A stretch of DNA of 6,307 nt from Thermoplasmata archaeon (GTDB lineage Archaea; Thermoplasmatota; Thermoplasmata; Thermoplasmatales; Thermoplasmataceae). The notes under the pieces were generated by a model that saw nothing but the letters and a program-made list of their open reading frames with translations, was not told where the DNA came from and made no database searches. This document shows positions 1-6,169 of this stretch, piece after piece. Position 1 is the stretch's first letter; each line of letters opens with the position of its first letter. The translations under genes were made by a program, and so were the position numbers. The stretch is taken from NCBI GenBank assembly GCA_021845155.1, contig JAKBSB010000080.1:1-6307 (forward strand), read 5' to 3'.

Positions 1-439
1 TTTCTATTCTTTCAGGGACCATCTGCAGGAATGTGTTCAGCAGCGGCATAATCATGTAGCCGAGCGCCGACCTAGGCTGCAGTCCAGAAGGTATTATGAT
101 GGTATTTTCAGACATTTGTGAAAGCTTACCTCCACCTGTCACAGTGAAAACATGTGCACCTTTTTTCAACGCTTCACTGGTGCAAGAAATGGTCTCCTCT
201 GTATTGCCAGAATAACTTATTCCAATAAATATAGTATCCTTATCCACAAACTCTGGAATGTTGTAATCATCCAGGCATATTACTGGTTTAATATGATAGA
301 GTTCCGAAAAAAGTTTTCCAACGATTCCCGAACCTCCCATACCTGCAATCACTATATTGTTGAAGTGTTCCGGAACCTTGAAAAAATCCCCTATAAGAAC
401 CTGTTCCTTCAGCGTTTTCAGTTCATCTAAAAAATCCAT
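1..439 (-). CDS. pgi/pmi: Bifunctional phosphoglucose/phosphomannose isomerase, N-terminal part (C-terminus outside window)
   Basis: The 146 visible residues form the first SIS (sugar isomerase) domain of the archaeal PGI/PMI family, which interconverts glucose-6-phosphate or mannose-6-phosphate with fructose-6-phosphate in the cytoplasm. Visible motifs are the glycine-rich loop GMGGSG (residues 33-38), the phosphate-binding SYSGNTEET (75-83), and PSGLQPRSALGY (117-128), whose Arg123 sits where the family has its catalytic arginine. The second SIS domain, with the catalytic Glu, His and Lys, lies beyond the left edge, so activity cannot be judged. The start is ATG at 439, chosen because AGGAG (455-451) precedes it and the protein then begins just before the first Rossmann strand. 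It follows a 46-aa membrane protein gene by 23 bp, which suggests one transcript. The family assignment is firm; the relative use of the two substrates is not visible. Confidence 0.92.
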   Translation of the reverse strand, partial: MDFLDELKTLKEQVLIGDFFKVPEHFNNIVIAGMGGSGIVGKLFSELYHIKPVICLDDYNIPEFVDKDTIFIGISYSGNTEETISCTSEALKKGAHVFTVTGGGKLSQMSENTIIIPSGLQPRSALGYMIMPLLNTFLQMVPERIE

Positions 440-450
440 TCAGACCTTAT

Positions 451-455
451 CTCCT
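451..455 (-). promoter_or_regulatory. Ribosome binding site of the PGI/PMI gene
   Basis: AGGAG on the minus strand, 11 nt before the ATG at 439, lies in the 23-bp gap after the small membrane protein gene. A second, weaker AAGG (448-445) is closer to the start. It supports internal translation initiation within a two-gene transcript. Confidence 0.6.
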
Positions 456-462
456 AATAAAA

Positions 463-603
463 TCAGAAAGGATGAATCACTACAAGGTATCCAAAAACTG
501 TTGTAACTACCGCCGATAGAGTAAGGGCATACTTTATTTTCGCATCAGTATCCATGGGATTTGATTTCTTGGAAGTATAAATTGTTTGTCCACGCTTAAT
601 CAT
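463..603 (-). CDS. 46-aa single-span membrane protein, possibly Sec61-beta/SecG-like
   Basis: This ORF begins at ATG 603 and ends at TGA 465-463. The protein has a basic, polar N-terminal part (residues 1-24, with K/R at 3, 4, 12, 13, 22 and 24) followed by one hydrophobic stretch (about 25-43: KYALTLSAVVTTVFGYLVV) and a three-residue tail. That is the plan of a tail-anchored membrane protein, and it resembles archaeal Sec61-beta, the small non-essential subunit of the SecYE translocon, in size and in having a short cytosolic segment before a C-terminal membrane span. The typical Sec61-beta sequence signature is not clear, so the name is tentative. An in-frame stop lies two codons before the ATG, so no longer form exists from this frame. 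No good Shine-Dalgarno precedes the start. It is the first gene of a probable operon with PGI/PMI. Confidence 0.62.
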   Translation of the reverse strand: MIKRGQTIYTSKKSNPMDTDAKIKYALTLSAVVTTVFGYLVVIHPF

Positions 604-688
604 ATGATTTTATGAGTTAAGAGTTACGAAACCCGTTAATTTTGCCCTGAAAATCGGTCTACCCACATATTCTATCCGATCACCAAAA

Positions 689-702
689 CATATATACTTT
701 CC
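689..702 (-). promoter_or_regulatory. Probable BRE/TATA promoter for the small membrane protein/PGI-PMI transcript
   Basis: On the minus strand this reads GGAAAGTATATATG, a purine-rich BRE-like element followed by a TATA box. A start about 25 nt downstream, near 667, would give a leader of about 60 nt. No closer convincing TATA box was seen upstream of the ATG at 603. Prediction from motif only. Confidence 0.45.
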
Positions 703-731
703 AATGTATTTCCGTCCTAAGGAATAAACAG

Positions 732-750
732 GATTTAGTTTAAATAAATC
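732..750. repeat. Inverted repeat over the EF-1alpha TATA box
   Basis: GATTTA (732-737) and TAAATC (745-750) are exact reverse complements around a 7-bp centre that itself contains the palindrome TTTAAA (739-744). The dyad covers the predicted TATA box. It could be an operator half-site pair, but AT-rich sequence makes such dyads common by chance. Confidence 0.35.
739..746 (+). promoter_or_regulatory. Probable TATA box of the EF-1alpha/uS10 transcript
   Basis: TTTAAATA matches the archaeal TATA consensus. A transcription start about 25 nt downstream (around 768-772) would leave a leader of roughly 22-26 nt, enough to carry the ribosome binding site at 782-787. The BRE position upstream is not strongly purine-rich. 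Confidence 0.55.
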
Positions 751-781
751 TTGAGTATTAACGCACAGAAATAAGAATAAT

Positions 782-787
782 AGGTGA
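782..787 (+). promoter_or_regulatory. Ribosome binding site of EF-1alpha
   Basis: AGGTGA, complementary to the archaeal 16S rRNA 3' end, lies 6 nt before the ATG at 794 and fixes that start. The same GGTGA element recurs before uS10, and a close variant (GGTGG) before EF-2. Confidence 0.75.
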
Positions 788-793
788 AGATAA

Positions 794-2068
794 ATGGCAC
801 AACAGAAACCACACGTAAACTTGGTAACAATAGGGCATGTCGATCATGGAAAGTCAACACTTGTAGGTAGACTTCTCTTTGAGCATGGAGAAATTCCAGC
901 CCATATTATAGACGAATTCAAGAAACAGGCAGAAGAAAAAGGAAAGGCAACCTTTGAGTTCGCATGGGTTATGGACCGATTCAAGGAAGAGAGGGAGAGA
1001 GGAGTTACAATTGATCTGGCTCACAGGAAATTTGAGACCGACAAATACTACTTTACTCTCATAGATGCACCAGGACACAGGGACTTCGTAAAAAACATGA
1101 TTACAGGTACCAGTCAGGCTGATGCTGCCATGCTTGTTGTATCGGCAAGAGACGGAGACGGTGTAATGGCACAGACAAGAGAGCATGCTTTCCTTTCAAG
1201 GACACTTGGCGTACAGCAGATAATCATACTCATAAACAAGATGGATGCCACACAGCCTCCATACAGCCAGGAGAGATATGAGGCAGTGAAGAAAGATGTT
1301 GAAAAACTTCTTGGTTCAATAGGATACAAGAACGTCCCAATAATACCAATAAGTGGGTATAAGGGCGACAACATACTTAAAAAGTCAGAAAACCTCAAAT
1401 GGTACAGCGGACCAACACTCCTCCAGGCACTTGATGAGCTAAAAACACCTGAAAAACCGACAAACAAGGCTCTCAGGATTCCTGTTCAGGACGTTTATTC
1501 AATAACAGGTATTGGAACAGTACCGGTTGGTAGAGTTGAAACCGGAGTTGTTAAGGTTGGAGACAAAGTAATATTCCTTCCTGCGGACAAACAGGGTGAA
1601 GTTAAAACGATTGAAATGCACCACGAAAACATGCCGTCTGCAGAACCAGGTGACAATATTGGTTTCAACGTAAGAGGAATCGCCAAGAACGACATAAAGA
1701 GGGGAGATGTATGCGGGCCTGTCAGCTCACCGCCAACAGTTGCCAAATCATTCACTGCCCAGATAGTTGTTCTTAACCACCCTAGTGTGATAGCACCAGG
1801 TTACAAACCTGTATTCCATGTACACACAACACAGATTGCCTGCAGATTCGATGAAATAGTTAAGACTCTCAACCCAAAAGACGGAACCACACTGAAGGAA
1901 AAACCGGACTTCATAAAAACTGGAGATATAGCGATAGTCAAGATTGTTCCGGACCGTCCATTTGTAATTGAGAAAGTGTCAGAATTCCCACAGCTTGGAA
2001 GATTCGCAATAAGGGATATGGGTCAAACTGTTGCCGCAGGGCAATGTATTGACGTAGAATCCAAGTAA
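794..2068 (+). CDS. tuf: Translation elongation factor EF-1alpha (aEF1A)
   Basis: This 424-aa GTPase carries aminoacyl-tRNA to the ribosomal A site in the cytoplasm. The length fits archaeal EF-1alpha. All G motifs are present: G1 GHVDHGKS (14-21), G2 RGVTID with Thr72 (69-74), G3 DAPGH (91-95), G4 NKMD (148-151) and G5 SGY (187-189). Domain 2 runs about 226-315, with the typical [18 protein letters not shown] strand region (233-250), and domain 3 about 318-424, ending with [15 protein letters not shown] (402-416). The start is supported by AGGTGA at 782-787 and by the short N-terminus before the first strand. uS10 follows after 9 bp, so the two are surely co-transcribed. Nothing is missing or unusual in the protein. 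Arginine codons are mainly AGA/AGG, as in its neighbours. Confidence 0.99.
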   Translation: MAQQKPHVNLVTIGHVDHGKSTLVGRLLFEHGEIPAHIIDEFKKQAEEKGKATFEFAWVMDRFKEERERGVTIDLAHRKFETDKYYFTLIDAPGHRDFVKNMITGTSQADAAMLVVSARDGDGVMAQTREHAFLSRTLGVQQIIILINKMDATQPPYSQERYEAVKKDVEKLLGSIGYKNVPIIPISGYKGDNILKKSENLKWYSGPTLLQALDELKTPEKPTNKALRIPVQDVYSITGIGTVPVGRVETGVVKVGDKVIFLPADKQGEVKTIEMHHENMPSAEPGDNIGFNVRGIAKNDIKRGDVCGPVSSPPTVAKSFTAQIVVLNHPSVIAPGYKPVFHVHTTQIACRFDEIVKTLNPKDGTTLKEKPDFIKTGDIAIVKIVPDRPFVIEKVSEFPQLGRFAIRDMGQTVAAGQCIDVESK

Positions 2069-2073
2069 GGTGA
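2067..2073 (+). promoter_or_regulatory. Ribosome binding site of uS10, overlapping the EF-1alpha stop
   Basis: AAGGTGA shares its first two bases with the TAA stop of EF-1alpha (2066-2068) and lies 4 nt before the uS10 ATG at 2078. This arrangement suggests translational coupling of the two genes. Confidence 0.7.
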
Positions 2074-2077
2074 AGAT

Positions 2078-2392
2078 ATGGCATCATACAGGGCAAGGAT
2101 CTCATTAAGCGGCACGGAACATAAAATAGTCGACGTAGTATGCGACGAGATAAAGGGAATCGCCAAACGAACAGGCGTAGAGGTCCACGGTCCTGTACCT
2201 CTTCCAACCAAAAGACTGGTTGTACCTGTCAGGAAAAGTCCTGATGGTGAAGGTTCTCCTACATGGGACAGATGGGAAATGAGGGTTCACAAAAGACTCA
2301 TTGACGTGGATGCTGATGAAAGGACGTTGAGGCAGTTAATGAGGATCCCTATTCCGGATGGAGTTCAGATAGAAATCCAGATCAAGAGTTAA
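2078..2392 (+). CDS. rps10: Small ribosomal subunit protein uS10
   Basis: At 104 aa this is a complete archaeal S10, a component of the 30S head. Recognisable features are the N-terminal beta strand ([14 protein letters not shown], 6-19), the GPVPLPTK loop (38-45), the central [16 protein letters not shown] segment (62-77), which matches the family's H-K-R-L-I-D signature, and the final strand GVQIEIQIK (95-103). It starts 9 bp after EF-1alpha with a strong ribosome binding site. The tuf-rps10 pair is a conserved archaeal arrangement, the 3' end of the str-type operon. A T-run shortly after its stop probably ends this transcript. Confidence 0.98.
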   Translation: MASYRARISLSGTEHKIVDVVCDEIKGIAKRTGVEVHGPVPLPTKRLVVPVRKSPDGEGSPTWDRWEMRVHKRLIDVDADERTLRQLMRIPIPDGVQIEIQIKS

Positions 2393-2397
2393 ACACA

Positions 2398-2403
2398 TTT
2401 TTT
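2398..2403 (+). terminator. Putative T-run terminator after uS10
   Basis: Six T residues begin five bases after the uS10 TAA, and a second run (TTTTT, 2425-2429) follows. Archaeal RNA polymerase terminates at such runs without a hairpin. It would separate the tuf-rps10 unit from EF-2, though read-through is possible. Confidence 0.45.
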
Positions 2404-2412
2404 GAAACTATC

Positions 2413-2422
2413 GTTAAATAAT
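2413..2422 (+). promoter_or_regulatory. Probable TATA box of the EF-2 transcript
   Basis: GTTAAATAAT is a TATA-like element. A start about 25 nt downstream (around 2440-2445) would leave a leader of about 20 nt that includes the ribosome binding site at 2453-2459. Motif-based only; EF-2 may also receive read-through from uS10. Confidence 0.45.
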
Positions 2423-2452
2423 TGTTTTTAATACCTCAACTGTTAAAATTTA

Positions 2453-2459
2453 AAGGTGG
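2453..2459 (+). promoter_or_regulatory. Ribosome binding site that sets the EF-2 start
   Basis: AAGGTGG lies 4 nt before the ATG at 2464. It decides in favour of that codon over an in-frame ATG at 2422, because the latter would place this site inside the coding region and add 14 residues not expected in EF-2. Confidence 0.8.
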
Positions 2460-2463
2460 ATTT

Positions 2464-4668
2464 ATGGGAAGAAAGGAAGATAATATTGAAAAAGCGACAA
2501 AACTTATAGAAAGACCAGATAGAATCAGGAATATGGGTATTGCTGCCCATATAGATCATGGTAAAACCACACTCAGTGACAATCTTATAGCAGGTGCTGG
2601 GATGATGAGTGAGGAACTTGCCGGAAAACAGCTAATGCTGGATTTTGATGAGCAGGAACAGGCAAGAGGAATCACAATAAACGCTGCGACTGCGTCCATG
2701 GTGCATGGTTTTGGCGAAAATGAATACCTGATTAATCTTATCGATACTCCCGGCCATGTGGACTTTGGTGGAGATGTTACCAGAGCCATGAGGGCCGTGG
2801 ATGGGGCCATTATTGTGGTTGATGCAGTTGAGGGTGTAATGCCACAGACTGAGACTGTCATAAGGCAGGCATTGAGGGAGAGAGTGAAACCCGTCCTCTT
2901 TATAAATAAGGTTGACAGACTCATAAACGAGCTCAAACTCAACGGGGATGAAATGCAGAAAAGATTCCTGAAGATCATAACTGATGTGAACCGGCTTCTG
3001 GGCAAATATGCCCCCCCTGAATTCAGGGAATCCTGGCAGGTGAATGTTCAGGATGGGAGGGTTGCCTTTGGATCTGCATATCACAACTGGGCCATTTCTG
3101 TCCCTGCAATGGCAGCATACAAAGTTACCTTCAAAGATATAGTGGATATGGTCAGGGAAGGAAAACAGAAAGAACTGGCCAAGAAAGCCCAGCTTCACAA
3201 GATCATACTCGATATGGTTATCAAGCATCTTCCCAACCCAAAGGAAGCACAGAAATACAGGATACCCCAGATATGGAGGGGAGATATAGAATCCCCAATT
3301 GGTAAAGCCATGTCAAACTGTTCATATGATGGACCGGTCAGCATGATGATTACAAAGATCATCGTGGATCCACATGCCGGAGAAATAGCAGTGGGAAGGG
3401 TTTTTAGCGGAGTTCTCAGAAAGGGAAGCGAATTGTATGTTTCCCTGGCTGGAAATACGAAATATAAGGTACAGTTGCTGTCAATGATGGTGGGGCCGGA
3501 TCGAATATCTGTAGATGAAATGGCTGCTGGAAACATAGCTGCAGTTGTGGGACTTAAGGCCGCGATTGCCGGTTCAACAGTTTCATCACTTCCAGATATG
3601 GACCCATTCGAACCTATGCAACATTACACTGATCCTGTTGTGACACTTGCAATAGAAGCAAAGCACACCTCAGATCTTCCAAAGCTCATAGATGTTCTAA
3701 GAAGTGTGTCCAAAGCAGACCCATCCATTCAGATTGATATAAACCAGGAAACAGGAGAACACCTTATTTCCGGTATGGGGGAACTGCATCTAGAGGTGAC
3801 GCTTTACAGGATCAAGAATGATTACAAGGTGGAAGTTCAGACCTCGGAACCGCTGGTGGTGTATAGAGAGACAGTGGAGAGGAAGGGTGGACCATTCGAG
3901 GGAAAATCTCCAAACAAACATAACAGGTTCTACTTCGAGGTTGAACCACTTGATGACAGTGTGTTGCAGCTCATAAAGGAAGGAAAGATTGTTCAGGGTT
4001 CCAAATTCAAGGATAAAAAGGCATTACTGGAACTCCTTTCCACAACCACCCTCACAAGGGAGGAAGCAAGGGGTCTTGAAGTGGTGGATGGAAACAACAT
4101 AATGGTTGACGTAACAAAAGGTATCCAGTATCTGGACGAAACCATGGAACTTCTCATTGAGGCGTTTGGTGAGGTAATGCGCAGGGGTCCGCTGGCAAAT
4201 GAAAGAGTAAGCGGACTGAAAGTCAGGCTTGTTGATGCAAAACTTCACGAAGACAGTATACACAGAGGTCCGGCACAGGTTATACCCGCTGGAAGAAACT
4301 CAATATACGGTGCTATGTGCCAGGGTAAGAGGATACTGATGGAGCCTATACAGAAAGTTTACATCAACGCACCTCAGGAAGTTCTCGGTTCGGTTACAAA
4401 CGAAATACAGCAGAGAAGGGGAGTTGTTGAAGAGATGAACCAGGAAGGAGAGGACGTTGTCGTAATAGCAAATGTTCCTGTTGCCGGTATGTTCGGATTT
4501 GCATCTGCAATAAGGGGTGCGACCGGTGGAAAGGTTCTGTGGAGTTCTGAAAACAGTGGATACCAGAAGGTTCCAACTGAGTTGCAGAAGGACATAGTGG
4601 CGAAGATCAGGGAAAGGAAAGGACTCAAGGCTGAACCATACGACGAGGCTTATTACGCAGGCCTCTGA
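2464..4668 (+). CDS. fusA: Translation elongation factor EF-2 (aEF2)
   Basis: This 734-aa GTPase drives translocation of tRNA and mRNA on the ribosome. Starting at ATG 2464, the protein opens with MGRKEDNIEKA, as in Thermoplasma EF-2. G motifs are intact: G1 AHIDHGKT (28-35), G2 with Thr71 in QARGITI (66-72), G3 DTPGH (94-98), G4 NKVD (148-151) and G5 GSA (203-205). The C-terminal domain IV contains SIHRGPAQVIPAGR, in which His600 (codon 4261-4263) is the residue modified to diphthamide in archaea and eukaryotes. The domain V region near the end has GMFGFASAIRGATGGK, also typical. It probably has its own promoter in the 71-bp gap after uS10. A threonine synthase gene begins 14 bp after its stop. 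No truncation or frameshift was seen. Confidence 0.99.
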   Translation: MGRKEDNIEKATKLIERPDRIRNMGIAAHIDHGKTTLSDNLIAGAGMMSEELAGKQLMLDFDEQEQARGITINAATASMVHGFGENEYLINLIDTPGHVDFGGDVTRAMRAVDGAIIVVDAVEGVMPQTETVIRQALRERVKPVLFINKVDRLINELKLNGDEMQKRFLKIITDVNRLLGKYAPPEFRESWQVNVQDGRVAFGSAYHNWAISVPAMAAYKVTFKDIVDMVREGKQKELAKKAQLHKIILDMVIKHLPNPKEAQKYRIPQIWRGDIESPIGKAMSNCSYDGPVSMMITKIIVDPHAGEIAVGRVFSGVLRKGSELYVSLAGNTKYKVQLLSMMVGPDRISVDEMAAGNIAAVVGLKAAIAGSTVSSLPDMDPFEPMQHYTDPVVTLAIEAKHTSDLPKLIDVLRSVSKADPSIQIDINQETGEHLISGMGELHLEVTLYRIKNDYKVEVQTSEPLVVYRETVERKGGPFEGKSPNKHNRFYFEVEPLDDSVLQLIKEGKIVQGSKFKDKKALLELLSTTTLTREEARGLEVVDGNNIMVDVTKGIQYLDETMELLIEAFGEVMRRGPLANERVSGLKVRLVDAKLHEDSIHRGPAQVIPAGRNSIYGAMCQGKRILMEPIQKVYINAPQEVLGSVTNEIQQRRGVVEEMNQEGEDVVVIANVPVAGMFGFASAIRGATGGKVLWSSENSGYQKVPTELQKDIVAKIRERKGLKAEPYDEAYYAGL

Positions 4669-4682
4669 TCCTTTATTTCAAT

Positions 4683-5702
4683 ATGAAAGCCATATGTTAC
4701 AGATGTGGAAAGAGCAGGAAAGGCATAGAAAACATATGCACATACTGCGGTTCTTTTTTTACTCTGAAACCAGACTTTAAATTCAGGACAAATTTGAAGG
4801 AAAATTACCCATATATTTCAGATTTAATTGGGCTGGGTGAAGTTGAGACACCCATATTGGATCTTGAAGAATTTTCCCTAAAACTTGACTATTTTTCTCC
4901 CACATTTTCCTACAAAGACAGGGGATCGAGAATGCTTGTTTCGTATCTTCGGGAGACACTCCTGCACAGAGGGATCAATAAAATTAATGAAGATTCATCC
5001 GGGAACGCTGGGTCTTCCATGGCTGCATATGGAAGAAAGGGTGGTTTCAGTGTAAATATATATGTACCTGAAAAGACGATGCAGTCCAAGGTAAACCAGA
5101 TTAAAAGCTACGGTGCCAGCATAATTATGGTAAGGGGAAGCAGAGAAGATGTTCAGGAAAGGGCACAGAAAGCGGATGGTTTTTATGCCAGTCATGTGCT
5201 GAATCCGGAATTTCGGGATGGCATCAGAACTCTCGCATACGAGATATTCCTTCAATCCAGAATAATGCCGGAAAGGATCTTCGTGCCTGTATCTGCGGGA
5301 ACTCTCCTCATGGGACTGATTTCAGGAATGGAACACCTGGTGGATTCAGGCGAGATTGCCCGGGTACCGGAAATAGTGGCAGTGCAGGCCGATGCAGTTT
5401 CACCACTTTATTGTGCAGTGGAAGGTATTCAGTTCAATGATAAATCAGGAAAAGTTTCCATTGCAGATGCCCTTGTGTCAAAGAAACCGCTACTTCTGGA
5501 TCCCATGACCGCTGCTGTTAAAAAATATGGAAGATGTGTTGTTGTAAACGATGATGAGATAATAGGTGCCAGAAGAGACCTCGCCCTTTCTGGTGTATAT
5601 GCAGAATTCAGTTCAGCTACTGTCCTGGCTGCTTTCAGGAAGATGGGAAACACCAAAAGAAGTTTGCTTGTGGTTACCGGGAACGGCCTCAAGACACCGT
5701 AA
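4683..5702 (+). CDS. thrC: Threonine synthase (short, zinc-ribbon form)
   Basis: A 339-aa PLP enzyme of fold type II that most likely converts O-phosphohomoserine to threonine. The N-terminus is a zinc ribbon with Cys5, Cys8, Cys19 and Cys22 (CYRC and CTYC). The degenerate GLGEVETPIL (51-59) corresponds to the family's GEGxTPL. SYKDRGS (76-82) supplies the PLP lysine Lys78, SSGNAG (105-110) the substrate/cofactor loop, and TGNGLK (332-337) the typical threonine synthase end. The usual glycine-rich phosphate-binding loop is replaced by PVSAGTLLMG (202-211). It is shorter than many archaeal ThrC proteins (about 350-400 aa). A paralogue such as cysteate synthase, or a threonine-synthase-like enzyme of other specificity, is possible. 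The start follows EF-2 by 14 bp and has no Shine-Dalgarno, so coupling or a leaderless start is likely. Its stop lies 2 bp from the convergent OsmC gene. Confidence 0.85.
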   Translation: MKAICYRCGKSRKGIENICTYCGSFFTLKPDFKFRTNLKENYPYISDLIGLGEVETPILDLEEFSLKLDYFSPTFSYKDRGSRMLVSYLRETLLHRGINKINEDSSGNAGSSMAAYGRKGGFSVNIYVPEKTMQSKVNQIKSYGASIIMVRGSREDVQERAQKADGFYASHVLNPEFRDGIRTLAYEIFLQSRIMPERIFVPVSAGTLLMGLISGMEHLVDSGEIARVPEIVAVQADAVSPLYCAVEGIQFNDKSGKVSIADALVSKKPLLLDPMTAAVKKYGRCVVVNDDEIIGARRDLALSGVYAEFSSATVLAAFRKMGNTKRSLLVVTGNGLKTP

Positions 5703-5704
5703 AA

Positions 5705-6163
5705 TTATTCATCCACAACTTCAGGTATCTTTTTCTCTTCAATCTTTTCGCCATTGACAATAAGGGAATACCTGAGATCTGCTCCACCATTCTTTACAAT
5801 TATTGAAACACTGCAGTACTTTGTTAGAGAAAGATTTATGGCCCTTTTTATTTTTGCTGGATCTATTCTCCCGTTTATAATGTATGTTATATTGACAAAT
5901 TTAAGGGTCTTTGGATGTTCTTCTCTTCTTTCTCCGTAGACAGTAACATCGTAGCTTTCGATGTTCAACCTCATTTTTTTAAGGATGGAAACAACGTCAT
6001 CGCTTGAGCACGTGCCCATTGAAAGTAGTAGCATTTCAGTGGGAGAGAAATGGTTTTCCTTTCCTGATATGGAATTTTTAAACAGAACTGTATCCTTATT
6101 TTCGGATGTTGTCTGAAAACCCTCATCCTCGTTCAGCTTAAATGAAACTTCCAAAGGATACAC
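5705..6163 (-). CDS. OsmC-family redox protein
   Basis: A 152-aa protein of the OsmC/Ohr superfamily, small cytoplasmic thiol proteins, some of which reduce organic hydroperoxides. The signature FSPTEMLLLSMGTCSSDDV (39-57) contains the first conserved Cys52 at the head of the long central helix, which continues VSILKKMRL. The second conserved cysteine is Cys117 in SLTKYCSVS (112-120). Spacing and sequence resemble the YhfA-like/OsmC-like subgroup more than Ohr, so peroxidase activity is not certain. The start is GTG at 6163, the first possible start after an in-frame TGA three codons upstream; no strong ribosome binding site is seen. It lies 6 bp after a DUF1641 gene, which suggests co-transcription and translational coupling. 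It converges on the threonine synthase with only 2 bp between stops. Confidence 0.88.
   Translation of the reverse strand: MYPLEVSFKLNEDEGFQTTSENKDTVLFKNSISGKENHFSPTEMLLLSMGTCSSDDVVSILKKMRLNIESYDVTVYGERREEHPKTLKFVNITYIINGRIDPAKIKRAINLSLTKYCSVSIIVKNGGADLRYSLIVNGEKIEEKKIPEVVDE
5730..5734 (+). terminator. Possible T-run terminator of the EF-2/threonine synthase transcript
   Basis: TTTTT lies 28 bp past the threonine synthase stop, inside the antisense of the OsmC 3' end, with further T-rich sequence after it (TTTTC near 5744-5749). No T-run exists in the 2-bp gap, so the plus-strand transcript must end within the OsmC gene. Confidence 0.3.
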
Positions 6164-6169
6164 ACTTCT

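Larger units (their letters stand above)
604..793. other. Divergent intergenic promoter region
   Basis: This 190-bp AT-rich stretch separates the minus-strand membrane protein/PGI-PMI pair from the plus-strand EF-1alpha gene. It holds a TATA-like box for each direction, an imperfect tandem heptamer (GAGTTAA GAGTTAC, 614-627) and a short dyad over the EF-1alpha TATA box. No ORF or structured RNA was recognised in it. Confidence 0.75.

Noticed and set aside
152..430. 92-codon open frame on the plus strand at the left end
   Set aside because: It overlaps the PGI/PMI coding sequence, whose SIS motifs are unmistakable on the other strand.
614..627. Tandem heptamer GAGTTAA GAGTTAC as a possible repeat array or operator
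   Set aside because: Only two imperfect copies; could be chance and no further copies were seen nearby, so not listed as a feature of its own.
2105..2290. Minus-strand open frames over uS10 (2023-2211, 1938-2207, 2105-2290)
   Set aside because: All are antisense to EF-1alpha and uS10 and carry no recognisable features.
2422..2463. Upstream ATG extending EF-2 by 14 residues
   Set aside because: It lies inside the probable promoter and leader, adds a hydrophobic stretch not expected in EF-2, and a strong AAGGTGG site precedes the ATG at 2464.
2632..3228. 198-codon open frame on the minus strand
   Set aside because: It is antisense to the highly conserved EF-2 G domain and has no recognisable protein features; a shadow of EF-2 codon use.
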